From Ferruginibacter sp. (lineage in GTDB: Bacteria; Bacteroidota; Bacteroidia; Chitinophagales; Chitinophagaceae), in assembly GCA_019638575.1 (NCBI GenBank), contig JAHBTN010000026.1, forward strand, positions 1-45,803: a stretch of DNA of 45,803 nucleotides, written 5' to 3'. The first letter of the stretch is position 1. Every line of letters begins with the position of its first letter. Below are positions 8,846-17,625 of this stretch, one piece after another. The position numbers and the translations under genes are program-made. The notes beneath the pieces are model-generated. The model was not told where the DNA came from. It saw nothing but the letters and a program-made list of their open reading frames with translations, and searched no databases.

Positions 8846-9208
8846 ATGAAAAAAGTATTTGCCTTTCTTTTTTTATCAGCAGTTATTTTATTTGCAGCTT
8901 GTGCAAAAAAACAAACAGCAACTGCATCAACAGCATCAACAAATGCTACCAGTGCTGCCACTTACACTGCCGAAGTGCTTCCTCTTATTCAAGCTAAATG
9001 TACTCCCTGTCATTTACCATCAAAAGGCGGCAACAAAACAAATTTTGAGGATTATGAAATAACAAAAAAACATGCTGCTGATATTGTAAGAAGGATTCAA
9101 ATGGAACCCGGGCAAAGAGGCTTTATGCCTGCCAAACATGATAAACTATCTGCTAATGAAATTACCGTGTTTAAGAAATGGCTTGATGGTAACGCTGCTG
9201 AAAAATAA
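8846..9208 (+). CDS. Single-haem c-type cytochrome lipoprotein
   Basis: The 120-residue precursor has a lipoprotein signal with lipobox LFAAC (Cys19). A low-complexity Thr/Ala/Ser linker of about 20 residues follows, then a compact cytochrome c domain. The haem site CTPCH uses Cys52, Cys55 and His56, and Met94 in RGFMPAKHDKLS is a plausible distal ligand. The inference is a membrane-tethered periplasmic electron carrier. No oxidase or reductase gene lies next to it. Its stop is separated by one base from the convergent permease gene. Confidence 0.85.
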   Translation: MKKVFAFLFLSAVILFAACAKKQTATASTASTNATSAATYTAEVLPLIQAKCTPCHLPSKGGNKTNFEDYEITKKHAADIVRRIQMEPGQRGFMPAKHDKLSANEITVFKKWLDGNAAEK

Positions 9209-9209
9209 T

Positions 9210-10256
9210 TCAAAGGGCTTTTATTCGTGGGTCTACCAGCCTGTATAATGCATCGGCAAAAAAGTTGATGAAGATGAATATGCATGCACTTAACAAAACA
9301 GAACCCATTACAACCGGGTAATCTAATTTTTCGAGTGCATCAACTGTTATCTTGCCAATACCTTTCCAGCCAAAAATATATTCAACAAAAAATGCGCCTG
9401 CAAGCAGTTCGGCAAACCAGCCTGTGATAGCGGTTATAACCGGGTTAAGCGCATTGCGTAAGGCGTGTTTGTAAACAATAGTGTTTTTGCTGAGTCCCTT
9501 TGCATAGGCAGTTCTTATATAATCCTGGTTAAGTACATCAAGCATACTGCTTCTTGTTAATTGAGTTATAATGGCAAGCGGCCGTATGCCTAATGTAAAT
9601 GCAGGCAGTATAAGGTTTTTAATTACAAGGTATTTTTCTCCGGTTACTTCATCAATGGCAAACCAACTGCCTGTTAGGTTTAGGCCTGTATAGTTGTGCA
9701 ATACCACGCCAAACAGGAAAGCTATTATAATTGCCATAAAAAATGACGGGGCCGATATGCCCGCAATACTTGAAAAAACTGCCGTTCCATCCAACCAGGT
9801 ATCTTTTTTTATGGCAGCGGTAACGCCTAAAAAAATACCAACGATGGTTGCAAATAACATGGCCGTAAGCGCCAGTATTAAAGTGCCGGGCAGGGCTTCC
9901 ATCAACACTTCTCCTACTTCTTTTTTGGTTTGGTAACTTTTACGCAGGTAAGGTATTTTTAAACCCAATTTTGTATTGCCACCAATAAAAATACCTTTCA
10001 ATTGTTTTTTTTCTATATCAGCTTTGCTGTGAATACAAATTGGCGACACATCATTTACGTATAATACAAACTGTTTCCATTTGGGTTGATCTAAATATAA
10101 TTCGCTGCGAATGTTATCCAGTGTTTTTTTATCGCCGGTTTGCCCTACTATCATCCTTGCCGGGTCGCCAAAACCCTGGAACATGATAAACACCAAAACC
10201 ACTACACCAAGCAGCACCAAAAAAGCATAACATATTTTTTTTAGGATGTATGGCAA
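9210..10256 (-). CDS. ABC transporter permease, DppB/OppB family
   Basis: The 348-residue protein is an inner-membrane permease of the peptide/nickel importer type. It has an N-terminal transmembrane helix followed by the family GDPARMIVG segment, then five further hydrophobic segments. The coupling-loop region includes LTRSSMLDVLNQDYIRTAYAKGLS and KHALRNALNPVIT, which contact the ATPase. Between helices 1 and 2 the periplasmic loop is longer than in classical DppB. The start codon is TTG: the next in-frame ATG would cut into the first helix. The second permease, ATPases and binding protein are absent from the window. It is the last gene of a minus-strand unit, 24 bp after the BT_3928-type gene. 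Confidence 0.88.
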   Translation of the reverse strand: MPYILKKICYAFLVLLGVVVLVFIMFQGFGDPARMIVGQTGDKKTLDNIRSELYLDQPKWKQFVLYVNDVSPICIHSKADIEKKQLKGIFIGGNTKLGLKIPYLRKSYQTKKEVGEVLMEALPGTLILALTAMLFATIVGIFLGVTAAIKKDTWLDGTAVFSSIAGISAPSFFMAIIIAFLFGVVLHNYTGLNLTGSWFAIDEVTGEKYLVIKNLILPAFTLGIRPLAIITQLTRSSMLDVLNQDYIRTAYAKGLSKNTIVYKHALRNALNPVITAITGWFAELLAGAFFVEYIFGWKGIGKITVDALEKLDYPVVMGSVLLSACIFIFINFFADALYRLVDPRIKAL

Positions 10257-10280
10257 TGGTTTGTTTTTTTTTAAAAACGA

Positions 10281-11372
10281 TTAAAATTTATCTTTTGCCG
10301 CCCATTTGTTTTTTACAACGGGGCCTTTCATTAAAAATAGTGTGGGGTTTACCCTTGCAGCAGTTTTTATAGCGGTGGCATCGCAGGTAAAAACCGGTAC
10401 AGAGTTATTGCCCAACAATTCAATGACCTTTTTTGCATCGGCGGTAACCATGTACACCGGAATGGGGCTTTTTGCAGAGAAAAGTTCAAACGATTTTATC
10501 CAGCCGGTATCGCTGCCTTCAAAATCTTTTGCAAACAAAAGATAGTATTCACCCGGTTGACTTAGTATTGCTTCGGTGGTATCATTACCACTTTGTGTAT
10601 TAAAGATAAAATCATTGATAAGCGGTTCATTATTTTTTCCTTTTTGTATCAGCACTTGTTTTCTTTCTACAAATTGCCAGGTGCTGTCGGGCAATGCATC
10701 AACTGCAAAATCTTTTTTCTGCCCGTTTTTTTCATAAATGAAACTGTAATCAAACTTATCGGGTATAGCATCTTTGGGCATTTTACGTAATTCAAGGATA
10801 TTATTTCCTACTTTAAAAGGTAGGCAATCTTTTATTGGTAAATGATGCAAAACATACCATTGCAATCCTAACACAGCAGCTAATGATACAGTTAACAGCA
10901 AGGCGTTTATCTTGTTTGAAATAAAAGGCTTAATAAATCTAACTCCAAAAACTATCAGCAAAACCAAAAACAACAGAATAATATCTTTTGTAAAAGTTTG
11001 TATCGGTGTTAAAGGGATACAATCGCCAAAACAGCCACAGGCCCTTATTTTGCCACTAAATAAAACATAACTGGTGAGGAAGGTGAAGAATACCATCAGT
11101 AACAATAAAAGCCAGGCCACTAATTTTTTTTGCCAACCTAAAAGTAGTGCAACACCCAACATCACTTCAAGTGTTATCATAACAATTGAAAACAATAATG
11201 CCTGTCCGTTTAACATACCCATTAAACCGGGCATAAAACCACCGGCAGACCATGCTTCAAAAAACTCCTGCATTTTATAAGCAAGCCCAAGTGGGTCGAT
11301 GGCTTTTACAAGGCCTGAAAAGATAAAAAGTAATCCTACTAAAATCCTTGAGATATTTACAACCAGTTTCAT
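10281..11372 (-). CDS. BT_3928-type MauE/DoxX-like membrane protein
   Basis: The 363-residue protein starts with a DoxX/MauE-like four-helix membrane domain (about 1-150) with the Cys-rich motif ACGCFGDCIPL near residue 112. A further helix at about 155-175 leads into a soluble extracytoplasmic region (about 180-363). The family is found widely in Bacteroidetes, usually next to a DUF1599 gene as here. MauE-type domains are linked to disulfide chemistry in the periplasm; the conserved cysteines suggest a redox role, but the reaction is not established. It lies 43 bp after the DUF1599 gene and 24 bp before the permease. Confidence 0.8.
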   Translation of the reverse strand: MKLVVNISRILVGLLFIFSGLVKAIDPLGLAYKMQEFFEAWSAGGFMPGLMGMLNGQALLFSIVMITLEVMLGVALLLGWQKKLVAWLLLLLMVFFTFLTSYVLFSGKIRACGCFGDCIPLTPIQTFTKDIILLFLVLLIVFGVRFIKPFISNKINALLLTVSLAAVLGLQWYVLHHLPIKDCLPFKVGNNILELRKMPKDAIPDKFDYSFIYEKNGQKKDFAVDALPDSTWQFVERKQVLIQKGKNNEPLINDFIFNTQSGNDTTEAILSQPGEYYLLFAKDFEGSDTGWIKSFELFSAKSPIPVYMVTADAKKVIELLGNNSVPVFTCDATAIKTAARVNPTLFLMKGPVVKNKWAAKDKF

Positions 11373-11415
11373 TAAATTGTGTTTAAGATGTTATCCCAGG
11401 GAAAAAATCCAGGGA

Positions 11416-11964
11416 TTAATTACTGTGTATTTCTTCATCAATCAATATCAGCCCAAAAATTGCATAGTTGATGATATCGTAAAAGTTTGCATCAATACCT
11501 TCGCTGATGATGGTTTTACCTTTATTGGCCAGTATCTGTTTTATACGTAAGATTTTTGCCAGTATAAGGTCAACAAAACTTTCCTGGCTCATTTGCCGCC
11601 AGGCTTCGCCATAATCATGGTTTTTATCGTACATCAGTTTTTTGGCATTGTTAATTTTTTCATTGTAAAACTGTTCAACAGTTTCATAAGGCAGGTCTTC
11701 CAGTTCATCATCATGAATATCTAATTGTATCAAACCAATAATACCATAATTAAGTATGCCTTTAAATTCGCTTATGATATCGTCATCAATTTTTTGAATG
11801 CCGGTTTCCTGAATGTTGCGAATGCGTTTTGCTTTTATATAAATTTGGTCGGCTACCGAAATGATGCGGTACACCCTCCAGGACGTACCATAATCTTTTG
11901 TTTTGTGTAAGAATATTTTTTTTGCAGAAAGCACTGCCTCATCGTATTGCTGATCTGTATTCAT
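11416..11964 (-). CDS. DUF1599 domain protein
   Basis: The 182-residue cytoplasmic protein contains two copies of one domain: K-x-K-DYGTSWRVYR near residues 22-31 and KNHDYGEAWRQM near residues 114-125, each followed by a DxI-x-K-x-x-RI helix. This duplication is the hallmark of DUF1599; its biochemical function is not known to me. It heads the operon that continues with the BT_3928-type protein and the permease, and is divergent from folP with 54 bp between start codons. Confidence 0.85.
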   Translation of the reverse strand: MNTDQQYDEAVLSAKKIFLHKTKDYGTSWRVYRIISVADQIYIKAKRIRNIQETGIQKIDDDIISEFKGILNYGIIGLIQLDIHDDELEDLPYETVEQFYNEKINNAKKLMYDKNHDYGEAWRQMSQESFVDLILAKILRIKQILANKGKTIISEGIDANFYDIINYAIFGLILIDEEIHSN

Positions 11965-11995
11965 GTATCAATTGTAACTTAGTGATATATTAGTT

Positions 11996-12003
11996 CAAAA
12001 ATA
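11996..12003 (-). promoter_or_regulatory. Candidate -7 element of the DUF1599 operon
   Basis: TATTTTTG on the minus strand fits TAnnTTTG and lies 31 bp upstream of the DUF1599 start. A correctly spaced TTG is not seen, so this is tentative. Confidence 0.4.
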
Positions 12004-12018
12004 ATTGAAAAAGATTTG

Positions 12019-12852
12019 ATGAAAGCTATAAACTGTAAAGGTAAATTATTATGCCTTGATGTACCGGTGGTGATGGGCATTATTAATGTAACGCCTGATT
12101 CGTTTTACGAAGGGCATATTGCTTTGCAGGCCGATGGGATATTATCGCTTGCTGAAGGGATGATAAAAGATGGAGCAGCGATTTTGGATATTGGCGGCAT
12201 GAGTACCAAACCCGGCAGCCGGCCTGTTTCAATGCAGGAAGAGATAGACCGGTTGTTACCGGTGATAATTTCCATCAATAAAACATTTCCTGATGCAATT
12301 ATTTCTGTTGATACCTATCGCAGCCAGGTAGCCAAAGCTGCTGTAGAAGCAGGTGCAGCAATCGTTAACGATATCAGTGGCGGAAAGATGGATAAGGAAA
12401 TGATACATACGGTTGCCGTATTAAAAGTTCCATATATATGTATGCACATGAAAGGTACACCTGAAAATATGCAGCAGAACCCTGTGTATGAAAATGTGGT
12501 TACAGAAGTGCTTGATTTTTTAATTGAGAGAACCGAAACATGCAAGGCTGCCGGTATCACTGATGTAATTTTAGATCCCGGTTTTGGATTTGGTAAAACC
12601 ATCGAACATAATTTTCAATTGCTTAAAAACCTACTTGTATTTTCAATCACCGGTATGCCTGTTTTGGCCGGTTTATCAAGAAAGAGCAGTATCTACAAAA
12701 CATTAGGTTGCGGGCCAGCAGAAGCATTGAACGGTACAACTGTTTTAAATACTATTGCTTTAATGAACGGCGCCAATATATTAAGAGTGCATGATGTAAA
12801 ACAGGCAAGGGAGGCTGTTTTATTGTTTGAAGCATATAAAAAGGCGCCTTAA
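12019..12852 (+). CDS. folP: Dihydropteroate synthase
   Basis: The enzyme condenses p-aminobenzoate with 6-hydroxymethyl-dihydropterin diphosphate to dihydropteroate in folate synthesis; it is the sulfonamide target. The 277-residue protein shows the family motifs in order: GIINVTPDSFYEG, DIGGMSTKPGS (usually DIGGESTRPG), SVDTYRS, NDISGG, HMKGTP, DPGFGFGKT and LAGLSRKSSI. The pterin-site loop reads MSTKPGS rather than ESTRPG, which varies within Bacteroidetes. The ATG at 12019 is preferred over the adjacent in-frame TTG at 12016. Confidence 0.93.
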   Translation: MKAINCKGKLLCLDVPVVMGIINVTPDSFYEGHIALQADGILSLAEGMIKDGAAILDIGGMSTKPGSRPVSMQEEIDRLLPVIISINKTFPDAIISVDTYRSQVAKAAVEAGAAIVNDISGGKMDKEMIHTVAVLKVPYICMHMKGTPENMQQNPVYENVVTEVLDFLIERTETCKAAGITDVILDPGFGFGKTIEHNFQLLKNLLVFSITGMPVLAGLSRKSSIYKTLGCGPAEALNGTTVLNTIALMNGANILRVHDVKQAREAVLLFEAYKKAP

Positions 12853-12986
12853 TTTCTATGCTATAATTTTTTCTTTATCCTATTTTAAAAGAATACAGGA
12901 TTGATGACAGATTTATTTACTGTTAAAAAACTAATTGTATAACTTTATTTTCCCGTTCAAAATTTCAATTTTAAAGCCAATTCATC

Positions 12987-14066
12987 ATGAAATTTTTTTT
13001 AACCCTTGCTGCTGCCATCTTTTGTTTTAACTGTTATGCACAAAAAGCTGAAAATATCATCATTATTACTACGGATGGTTATCGATGGCAGGAAATTTTT
13101 ACAGGTATGGACAGCGCTATTGCCAATAACAAAAAATATAACCAGGGCGATAGTTTGGAAATTTTTAATCAATACTGGTCGGGCGACCCATCCGTTAGAA
13201 GAAAAAAGTTAATGCCTTTTTTATGGAGTGTGATAGAAAAAAACGGGCAGATTTATGGTAACAGGAACCTGGGCAATAAAGTTGACAATGCAAACCCATA
13301 TTGGTTCTCGTACCCGGGCTATAGCGAAATATTTACAGGTTATGCAGATACATTGGTGAACAGTAATTCATTTCCGCCTAATCCAAATACAAACTTATTG
13401 GAGTTTTTAAATAAGCTGCCAAAATACAAAAACAAAGTGGCTGCTTTTGGAGCATGGAATGCATATGACAGGATTTTAAATGAAGGCCGTGCAAAAATTC
13501 CGGTGTACTCAGCTTATGATAAAATTGGCGGAATTATCCCTACTGCAAAAGAGCTTTTGCTAAATAACATGATGCAGGATTCGTACAGGGCATTTGGCGA
13601 TGAAGAAGTGCTGGATGTTTTTACTCATTATAATGCCATGGATTACCTGCATACAAAAAAGCCCAGGGTATTATATATTGCCTATGGCGAAACAGATGAA
13701 TGGGCGCATAGCGGTCATTACAAAGATTATTTACATGCTGCAACCATGGTAGATAAATGGATAAAGGATATATGGAATTATTTGCAATCGGATCCATTTT
13801 ATAAAAACAAAACTGCTTTGTTCATCACCACCGATCATGGCCGTGGCGATGCCGTTAAAAAAGAATGGACAAGCCATGGTAATAAAATTGCAGATTGTTA
13901 TCAAATTTGGATGGCTGCTATGGGGCCGGGTATAAAAGCTAAAGGTGAAGTAAAAGATAACCAGCAATTATATCAAAAACAGTTTGCACAAACAATGGCT
14001 TCATTGCTGGGAGTAAGTTTTAAAGCTGAACACCCCGTGGCAGAAAAGATTGACCTGGGTAAATAA
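12987..14066 (+). CDS. Secreted alkaline-phosphatase-superfamily enzyme
   Basis: The 359-residue precursor has a signal peptide (MKFFLTLAAAIFCFNCYAQ). The mature protein has the metal-site layout of the type I phosphodiesterase/alkaline phosphatase superfamily: Asp30 in ITTDGYRW, a candidate nucleophile in WFSYPGYSEIFTG, Asp237 and His241 in ETDEWAHSGH, and Asp283-His284 in TTDHGRGD. Such enzymes hydrolyse phosphate or sulfate esters in the periplasm using two metal ions. The sequence does not show whether the substrate is a phosphodiester, nucleotide or phosphonate. It follows folP by 134 bp. Confidence 0.8.
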   Translation: MKFFLTLAAAIFCFNCYAQKAENIIIITTDGYRWQEIFTGMDSAIANNKKYNQGDSLEIFNQYWSGDPSVRRKKLMPFLWSVIEKNGQIYGNRNLGNKVDNANPYWFSYPGYSEIFTGYADTLVNSNSFPPNPNTNLLEFLNKLPKYKNKVAAFGAWNAYDRILNEGRAKIPVYSAYDKIGGIIPTAKELLLNNMMQDSYRAFGDEEVLDVFTHYNAMDYLHTKKPRVLYIAYGETDEWAHSGHYKDYLHAATMVDKWIKDIWNYLQSDPFYKNKTALFITTDHGRGDAVKKEWTSHGNKIADCYQIWMAAMGPGIKAKGEVKDNQQLYQKQFAQTMASLLGVSFKAEHPVAEKIDLGK

Positions 14067-14124
14067 AATATATACTATTATCAATTACTTGAAAAGTATT
14101 TAAATTTATAAAAAAAATAACCTT

Positions 14125-14817
14125 ATGAAATTTAAACTAAGATGTGTTAGAAAAGCTTATTGTATTTTATTTTTTTGTTTTGTTTCTTTAACAGTATCTG
14201 CACAGCAAGATTCTGTAACAAATCTTCCTAATTTTTTATTTCCTTCTTTTACCAATTGCCTAATAAAATTTAAGACAGGTGAGTTAAAGAAAGCCGTAGT
14301 TAACTACAACGTGGTGGATGAAGAGTTGGTGTTTCAGCAGGATAATACATACATGACTTTAGAAAGTCCTGCAGTAGATGTGATTGATACTTTATATGTA
14401 GGTGGCAGGGTGTTTGTGCCATTTAACGGCACAGCTTTTTATGAACTAATATCGCATGGTAATGTAAATTTTTATATGCAGTATAAAAAAGATGCTGAGT
14501 TGATTGGCGCATCAACAGCTTATGGTGTAAAATCACGTGCTGCCAATGCCACTTATAGAAAACAGATTTATGGCGGAGGCGCCGGGGCTGTTGATTTAAG
14601 GGTTCCCAGCGAATTTCAATTAAACGTAAACAACGCTTACTACCTTGAAAAGGACGGCAGTATGCATAAGTTTTCAACTAAACGCCAGTTTTTAAAAATT
14701 TGCAGCGACAAGGAAAAGGAAATAACTCAATATATAAAGGAGCATGATACCAAGTTTAACAATTTAGCTAATTTAAAAAGCCTGGTAGATTATTGCAATG
14801 AAGAGTTGTATAAGTAA
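14125..14817 (+). CDS. Secreted protein of unknown function
   Basis: The 230-residue product starts with a long basic n-region and a hydrophobic core ending in VSLTVSAQQ, a probable signal peptide. The mature part appears to be mixed beta strands (about 45-110), then a Gly/Ala-rich turn (YGGGAGAVDLRVPSE) and a charged helical C-terminus. I do not recognise a family. It lies 58 bp after the phosphatase-superfamily gene on the same strand, so the two may be co-expressed. Only 6 bp separate its stop from the convergent serA. Confidence 0.65.
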   Translation: MKFKLRCVRKAYCILFFCFVSLTVSAQQDSVTNLPNFLFPSFTNCLIKFKTGELKKAVVNYNVVDEELVFQQDNTYMTLESPAVDVIDTLYVGGRVFVPFNGTAFYELISHGNVNFYMQYKKDAELIGASTAYGVKSRAANATYRKQIYGGGAGAVDLRVPSEFQLNVNNAYYLEKDGSMHKFSTKRQFLKICSDKEKEITQYIKEHDTKFNNLANLKSLVDYCNEELYK

Positions 14818-14823
14818 AACGAG

Positions 14824-16062
14824 TTAATACAACATCCTTACCTTAATAGTTGCTTTTACCAGTTTCAGTAATTCCATAGCATTTTTACTAAGATGTTTAT
14901 TTACATCTAACACTACATAGCCAATTTCGTCGTTTGTTTTTAGATACTGGCCTAAGATATTGATCTTATGTTTACTCAGTTGTGTATTAATTTCAGACAG
15001 TACACCCGGTACGTTTTCATGAATATGCAATATCCTGTGAGTACCTTCCTGCGGCGGTAAGGCAAGCGCCGGTATGCTGTGCGATCCTGTGCTTATACCT
15101 CTCTCCAGGTAATTGAAAAGTTTTATGCTTACATCTTCTCCAATATTTTGCTGTGCTTCCTGTGTGCTGCCCCCAATATGCGGAGTAAGCAATACATTGT
15201 TTAAATTTTGTAATGGAGTTGAAAAACTATCGCCGTTTTTTTCCGGCTCTGCCGGAAAAACATCAACTGCAGCGCCGCTTAGGTGCCCATCAAGCAATGC
15301 AGTACGCAATGCATTTAAATCAACCACTTCTCCCCTTGCATAGTTAATTAAAATGCTGCCTTGTTTAAAATGTTTTAGCAGGTTTTTATTAATTAAGTTT
15401 TTTGTTGAAGGTAGTTCAGGTACATGCAGTGTTATAATATCGGCCTGGCTTACCACATCTTTTAAACTTTTCCTGTCTTCGGCATTGCCCAATGGTAAGC
15501 TTGTTTCGGTATCATAAAAAATTACTTTCATGCCCAGGCTTTCGGCAAGTACACTTACCTGTTTGCCTATATTGCCATAGCCTATTATTCCAATTGTTTT
15601 TCCACGCAGTTCATAACTGCCGCTTGCATTTTTTAACCAGGTGCCTGCATGTGCTGCTTTATTTTTATCAACTATTTTTCTTATCAGCATTATAGATGCC
15701 CCAATCACCAGTTCGGCCACACTCCTGGTATTGCTGTAAGGAGCATTAAACACCACCACACCGTTTTTTGTGGCGGCACTTAAATCAACCTGGTTTACCC
15801 CAATACAAAAACATCCAATAGCCTGTAACCTTGGCGCAGCATCTAATATTTTTTTTGTTATTTGTGTTTTGCTGCGTATACCAAGCAGGTGTACATCTTT
15901 TATGGCATGTATCAGTTCGGCTTCACTTAAAGCGCCGTTTAAAATTTTTACATTATTATATCCTTCCGCTTTAAAGCGTTTAACAGCCACCTCACTTATA
16001 TTTTCAAGAAAAAGTATTTTAATTTTTTCTTTGGGATAACTGGTTTTTTTATTTTCTGCCAT
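14824..16062 (-). CDS. serA: D-3-phosphoglycerate dehydrogenase
   Basis: This is the first enzyme of serine synthesis, oxidising 3-phosphoglycerate with NAD. The 412-residue length is that of the E. coli-type enzyme. The catalytic domain has the NAD-binding motif GIIGYGNIGKQV (about 158-169) and the Arg-Glu-His set in YARGEVVD, VFPAEPEKN and LLTPHIGGST. Residues about 340-412 form an ACT domain (HENVPGVLSEINTQLSKH), which in this subtype binds serine for feedback inhibition. The gene is single, convergent with the secreted unknown and divergent from the serine hydrolase (54 bp apart). Confidence 0.94.
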   Translation of the reverse strand: MAENKKTSYPKEKIKILFLENISEVAVKRFKAEGYNNVKILNGALSEAELIHAIKDVHLLGIRSKTQITKKILDAAPRLQAIGCFCIGVNQVDLSAATKNGVVVFNAPYSNTRSVAELVIGASIMLIRKIVDKNKAAHAGTWLKNASGSYELRGKTIGIIGYGNIGKQVSVLAESLGMKVIFYDTETSLPLGNAEDRKSLKDVVSQADIITLHVPELPSTKNLINKNLLKHFKQGSILINYARGEVVDLNALRTALLDGHLSGAAVDVFPAEPEKNGDSFSTPLQNLNNVLLTPHIGGSTQEAQQNIGEDVSIKLFNYLERGISTGSHSIPALALPPQEGTHRILHIHENVPGVLSEINTQLSKHKINILGQYLKTNDEIGYVVLDVNKHLSKNAMELLKLVKATIKVRMLY

Positions 16063-16082
16063 GGCAATTACTGTGTATTTTG

Positions 16083-16090
16083 CAAATATA
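16083..16090 (-). promoter_or_regulatory. Candidate -7 element of serA
   Basis: TATATTTG on the minus strand matches TAnnTTTG, 20 bp upstream of the serA start in a 54-bp divergent spacer. No TTG is found at the usual spacing. Confidence 0.45.
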
Positions 16091-16116
16091 TCTCTTAAAG
16101 AGTTTAATATTTTAAA

Positions 16117-17427
16117 ATGTCTTTTATCCGAAAAACAATTTTGTATCTGTGTCTTTTACTGGTTTTTATCTTGCTGTTTTATTTTATTTATAACCAACAT
16201 AAAAAAGCCGATGGCCAGTTAAAAAATGATCTAAATGAAACAGAAAATATATTAAAATTACCGCAACCGGGTTTTGTATCGGCCTACGACTCAACAAAAA
16301 TTCATAATGCCTGCCTGAAATGGTTTGATACCGTACTTAAACCTGCCGGTTTTAACGGAGGCATGCTGGTGGCAAAAAACAATAAGATAATTTTTGAAGC
16401 CTATACTGGCACCGGGCATATACCGGGTAATGATGCCATTACTTCTAAAACTCCCATGCATATTGCATCTGTATCAAAAACATTTACAGCCATGGCTGTT
16501 TTAAAACTGGTGCAGGATGGCAAGCTGCAACTGGATGATGAGTTTAGTAAATATTTTCCGGCATTCAATTTCCCGGGTGTAACCATCCGTTGTTTATTAA
16601 ACCACCGAAGCGGCCTGCCAAATTATAATTATTATATGGAAAATTTTGGTTGGGATAAAAGCCGTTATGTAAGCAATAAAGATGTGTTTGATTACTTAGT
16701 TAATCATAAAGCCGAAATGGCTGATATCACCCAGCCCAATACTCATTTCAGTTATTGCAATACCAACTTTGCTTTGTTGGCATTACTGATAGAAAAAATA
16801 ACCGGCGAATCTTATGCCGAATATCTGCGTAATACATTTTTTATTCCTTTACAGATGAAGGATACCTATGTATTTACGTTGGCCGATACACTTACTGCCA
16901 CGCCCAGCTATAACTGGCGAGGCAAAATTGAGCCATTTAATTTTTTAGACCAGGTGTATGGTGATAAAAATATATACACCACTCCACGTGATCTTTTAAT
17001 TTGGGACCGGGCCCTGAAAAGCAAACTTGTGTTTACTGATACTACTTTGCTGGAAGCCTATAGCCCTTACAGCAACGAAAAACCCGGCATACGTAATTAT
17101 GGATTAGGCTGGCGTATGTATTGTTTTCCTGATGGTAATAAAATTGTTTATCACAACGGTTGGTGGCATGGCAGCAATGCCGCATTTATAAGGTTGCTAA
17201 AAGAAAATGCAACTATTATTGTAATTGGAAATAAATTCACCCGTACTGTATATCATGCAAGGGCACTTACATCGCTCTTTGGCAATTATTACAGGCTGGA
17301 AGATGAAGAACCGTTGGAAGAACCCAAAATATCCAACATCAATCCCGATTCAGTTATAACCAAACCTAAGCTCAATTTTAAAAAGCCCACTACCAAGAAA
17401 GGAATTAATGTAACTAAATATAAGTGA
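16117..17427 (+). CDS. Membrane-anchored serine hydrolase, class C beta-lactamase/PBP4* fold
   Basis: The 436-residue protein has an uncleaved-looking N-terminal anchor (about 5-27). The periplasmic domain belongs to the class C beta-lactamase-like serine hydrolases. The nucleophile motif is SVSK (Ser118-Lys121), the second motif YCN is at 213-215, and the third-box equivalent HNG is at 346-348. Flanking segments LLNHRSGLPNY and LALLIEKITGESYAEY are characteristic. Members act as D-amino-acid peptidases, esterases or transferases; true beta-lactamase activity is not implied. The Lys/Pro-rich C-terminal tail (about 405-436) is probably disordered. Confidence 0.85.
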   Translation: MSFIRKTILYLCLLLVFILLFYFIYNQHKKADGQLKNDLNETENILKLPQPGFVSAYDSTKIHNACLKWFDTVLKPAGFNGGMLVAKNNKIIFEAYTGTGHIPGNDAITSKTPMHIASVSKTFTAMAVLKLVQDGKLQLDDEFSKYFPAFNFPGVTIRCLLNHRSGLPNYNYYMENFGWDKSRYVSNKDVFDYLVNHKAEMADITQPNTHFSYCNTNFALLALLIEKITGESYAEYLRNTFFIPLQMKDTYVFTLADTLTATPSYNWRGKIEPFNFLDQVYGDKNIYTTPRDLLIWDRALKSKLVFTDTTLLEAYSPYSNEKPGIRNYGLGWRMYCFPDGNKIVYHNGWWHGSNAAFIRLLKENATIIVIGNKFTRTVYHARALTSLFGNYYRLEDEEPLEEPKISNINPDSVITKPKLNFKKPTTKKGINVTKYK

Positions 17428-17520
17428 GCAAAAAGTCTGTAACACTTAGTTTTAAATCCAACACTATAAGATTATTTCACTAAAATATAAAACGCAATAT
17501 TCCCCAAAAACCGACTTTTA

Positions 17521-17538
17521 TTTTGCAGGTTTTGCAGG
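17521..17538. repeat. Tandem TTTTGCAGG repeat upstream of the deoR-type gene
   Basis: TTTTGCAGG occurs twice head to tail (17521-17529 and 17530-17538), followed by the similar TTTTTGCAC that begins the palindrome at 17542. The three TTTGCA cores fall at roughly 9-10 bp spacing, about one helical turn. Confidence 0.6.
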
Positions 17539-17541
17539 TTT

Positions 17542-17558
17542 TTGCACATAATGTGCAA
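17542..17558. promoter_or_regulatory. 17-bp perfect palindrome, probable operator
   Basis: TTGCACAT-A-ATGTGCAA is a perfect 8-bp inverted repeat around a single base. It lies 67 bp upstream of the DeoR-family gene, in the gap that must contain its promoter. Autoregulation by the DeoR-type protein, or control by another dimeric repressor, is the simplest reading. Confidence 0.6.
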
Positions 17559-17625
17559 TAATTTTAAAGGATAGATGCGCTTTTTTGCAATTTTTATCCC
17601 TATATTGAGATGGTAAAACAAACTA

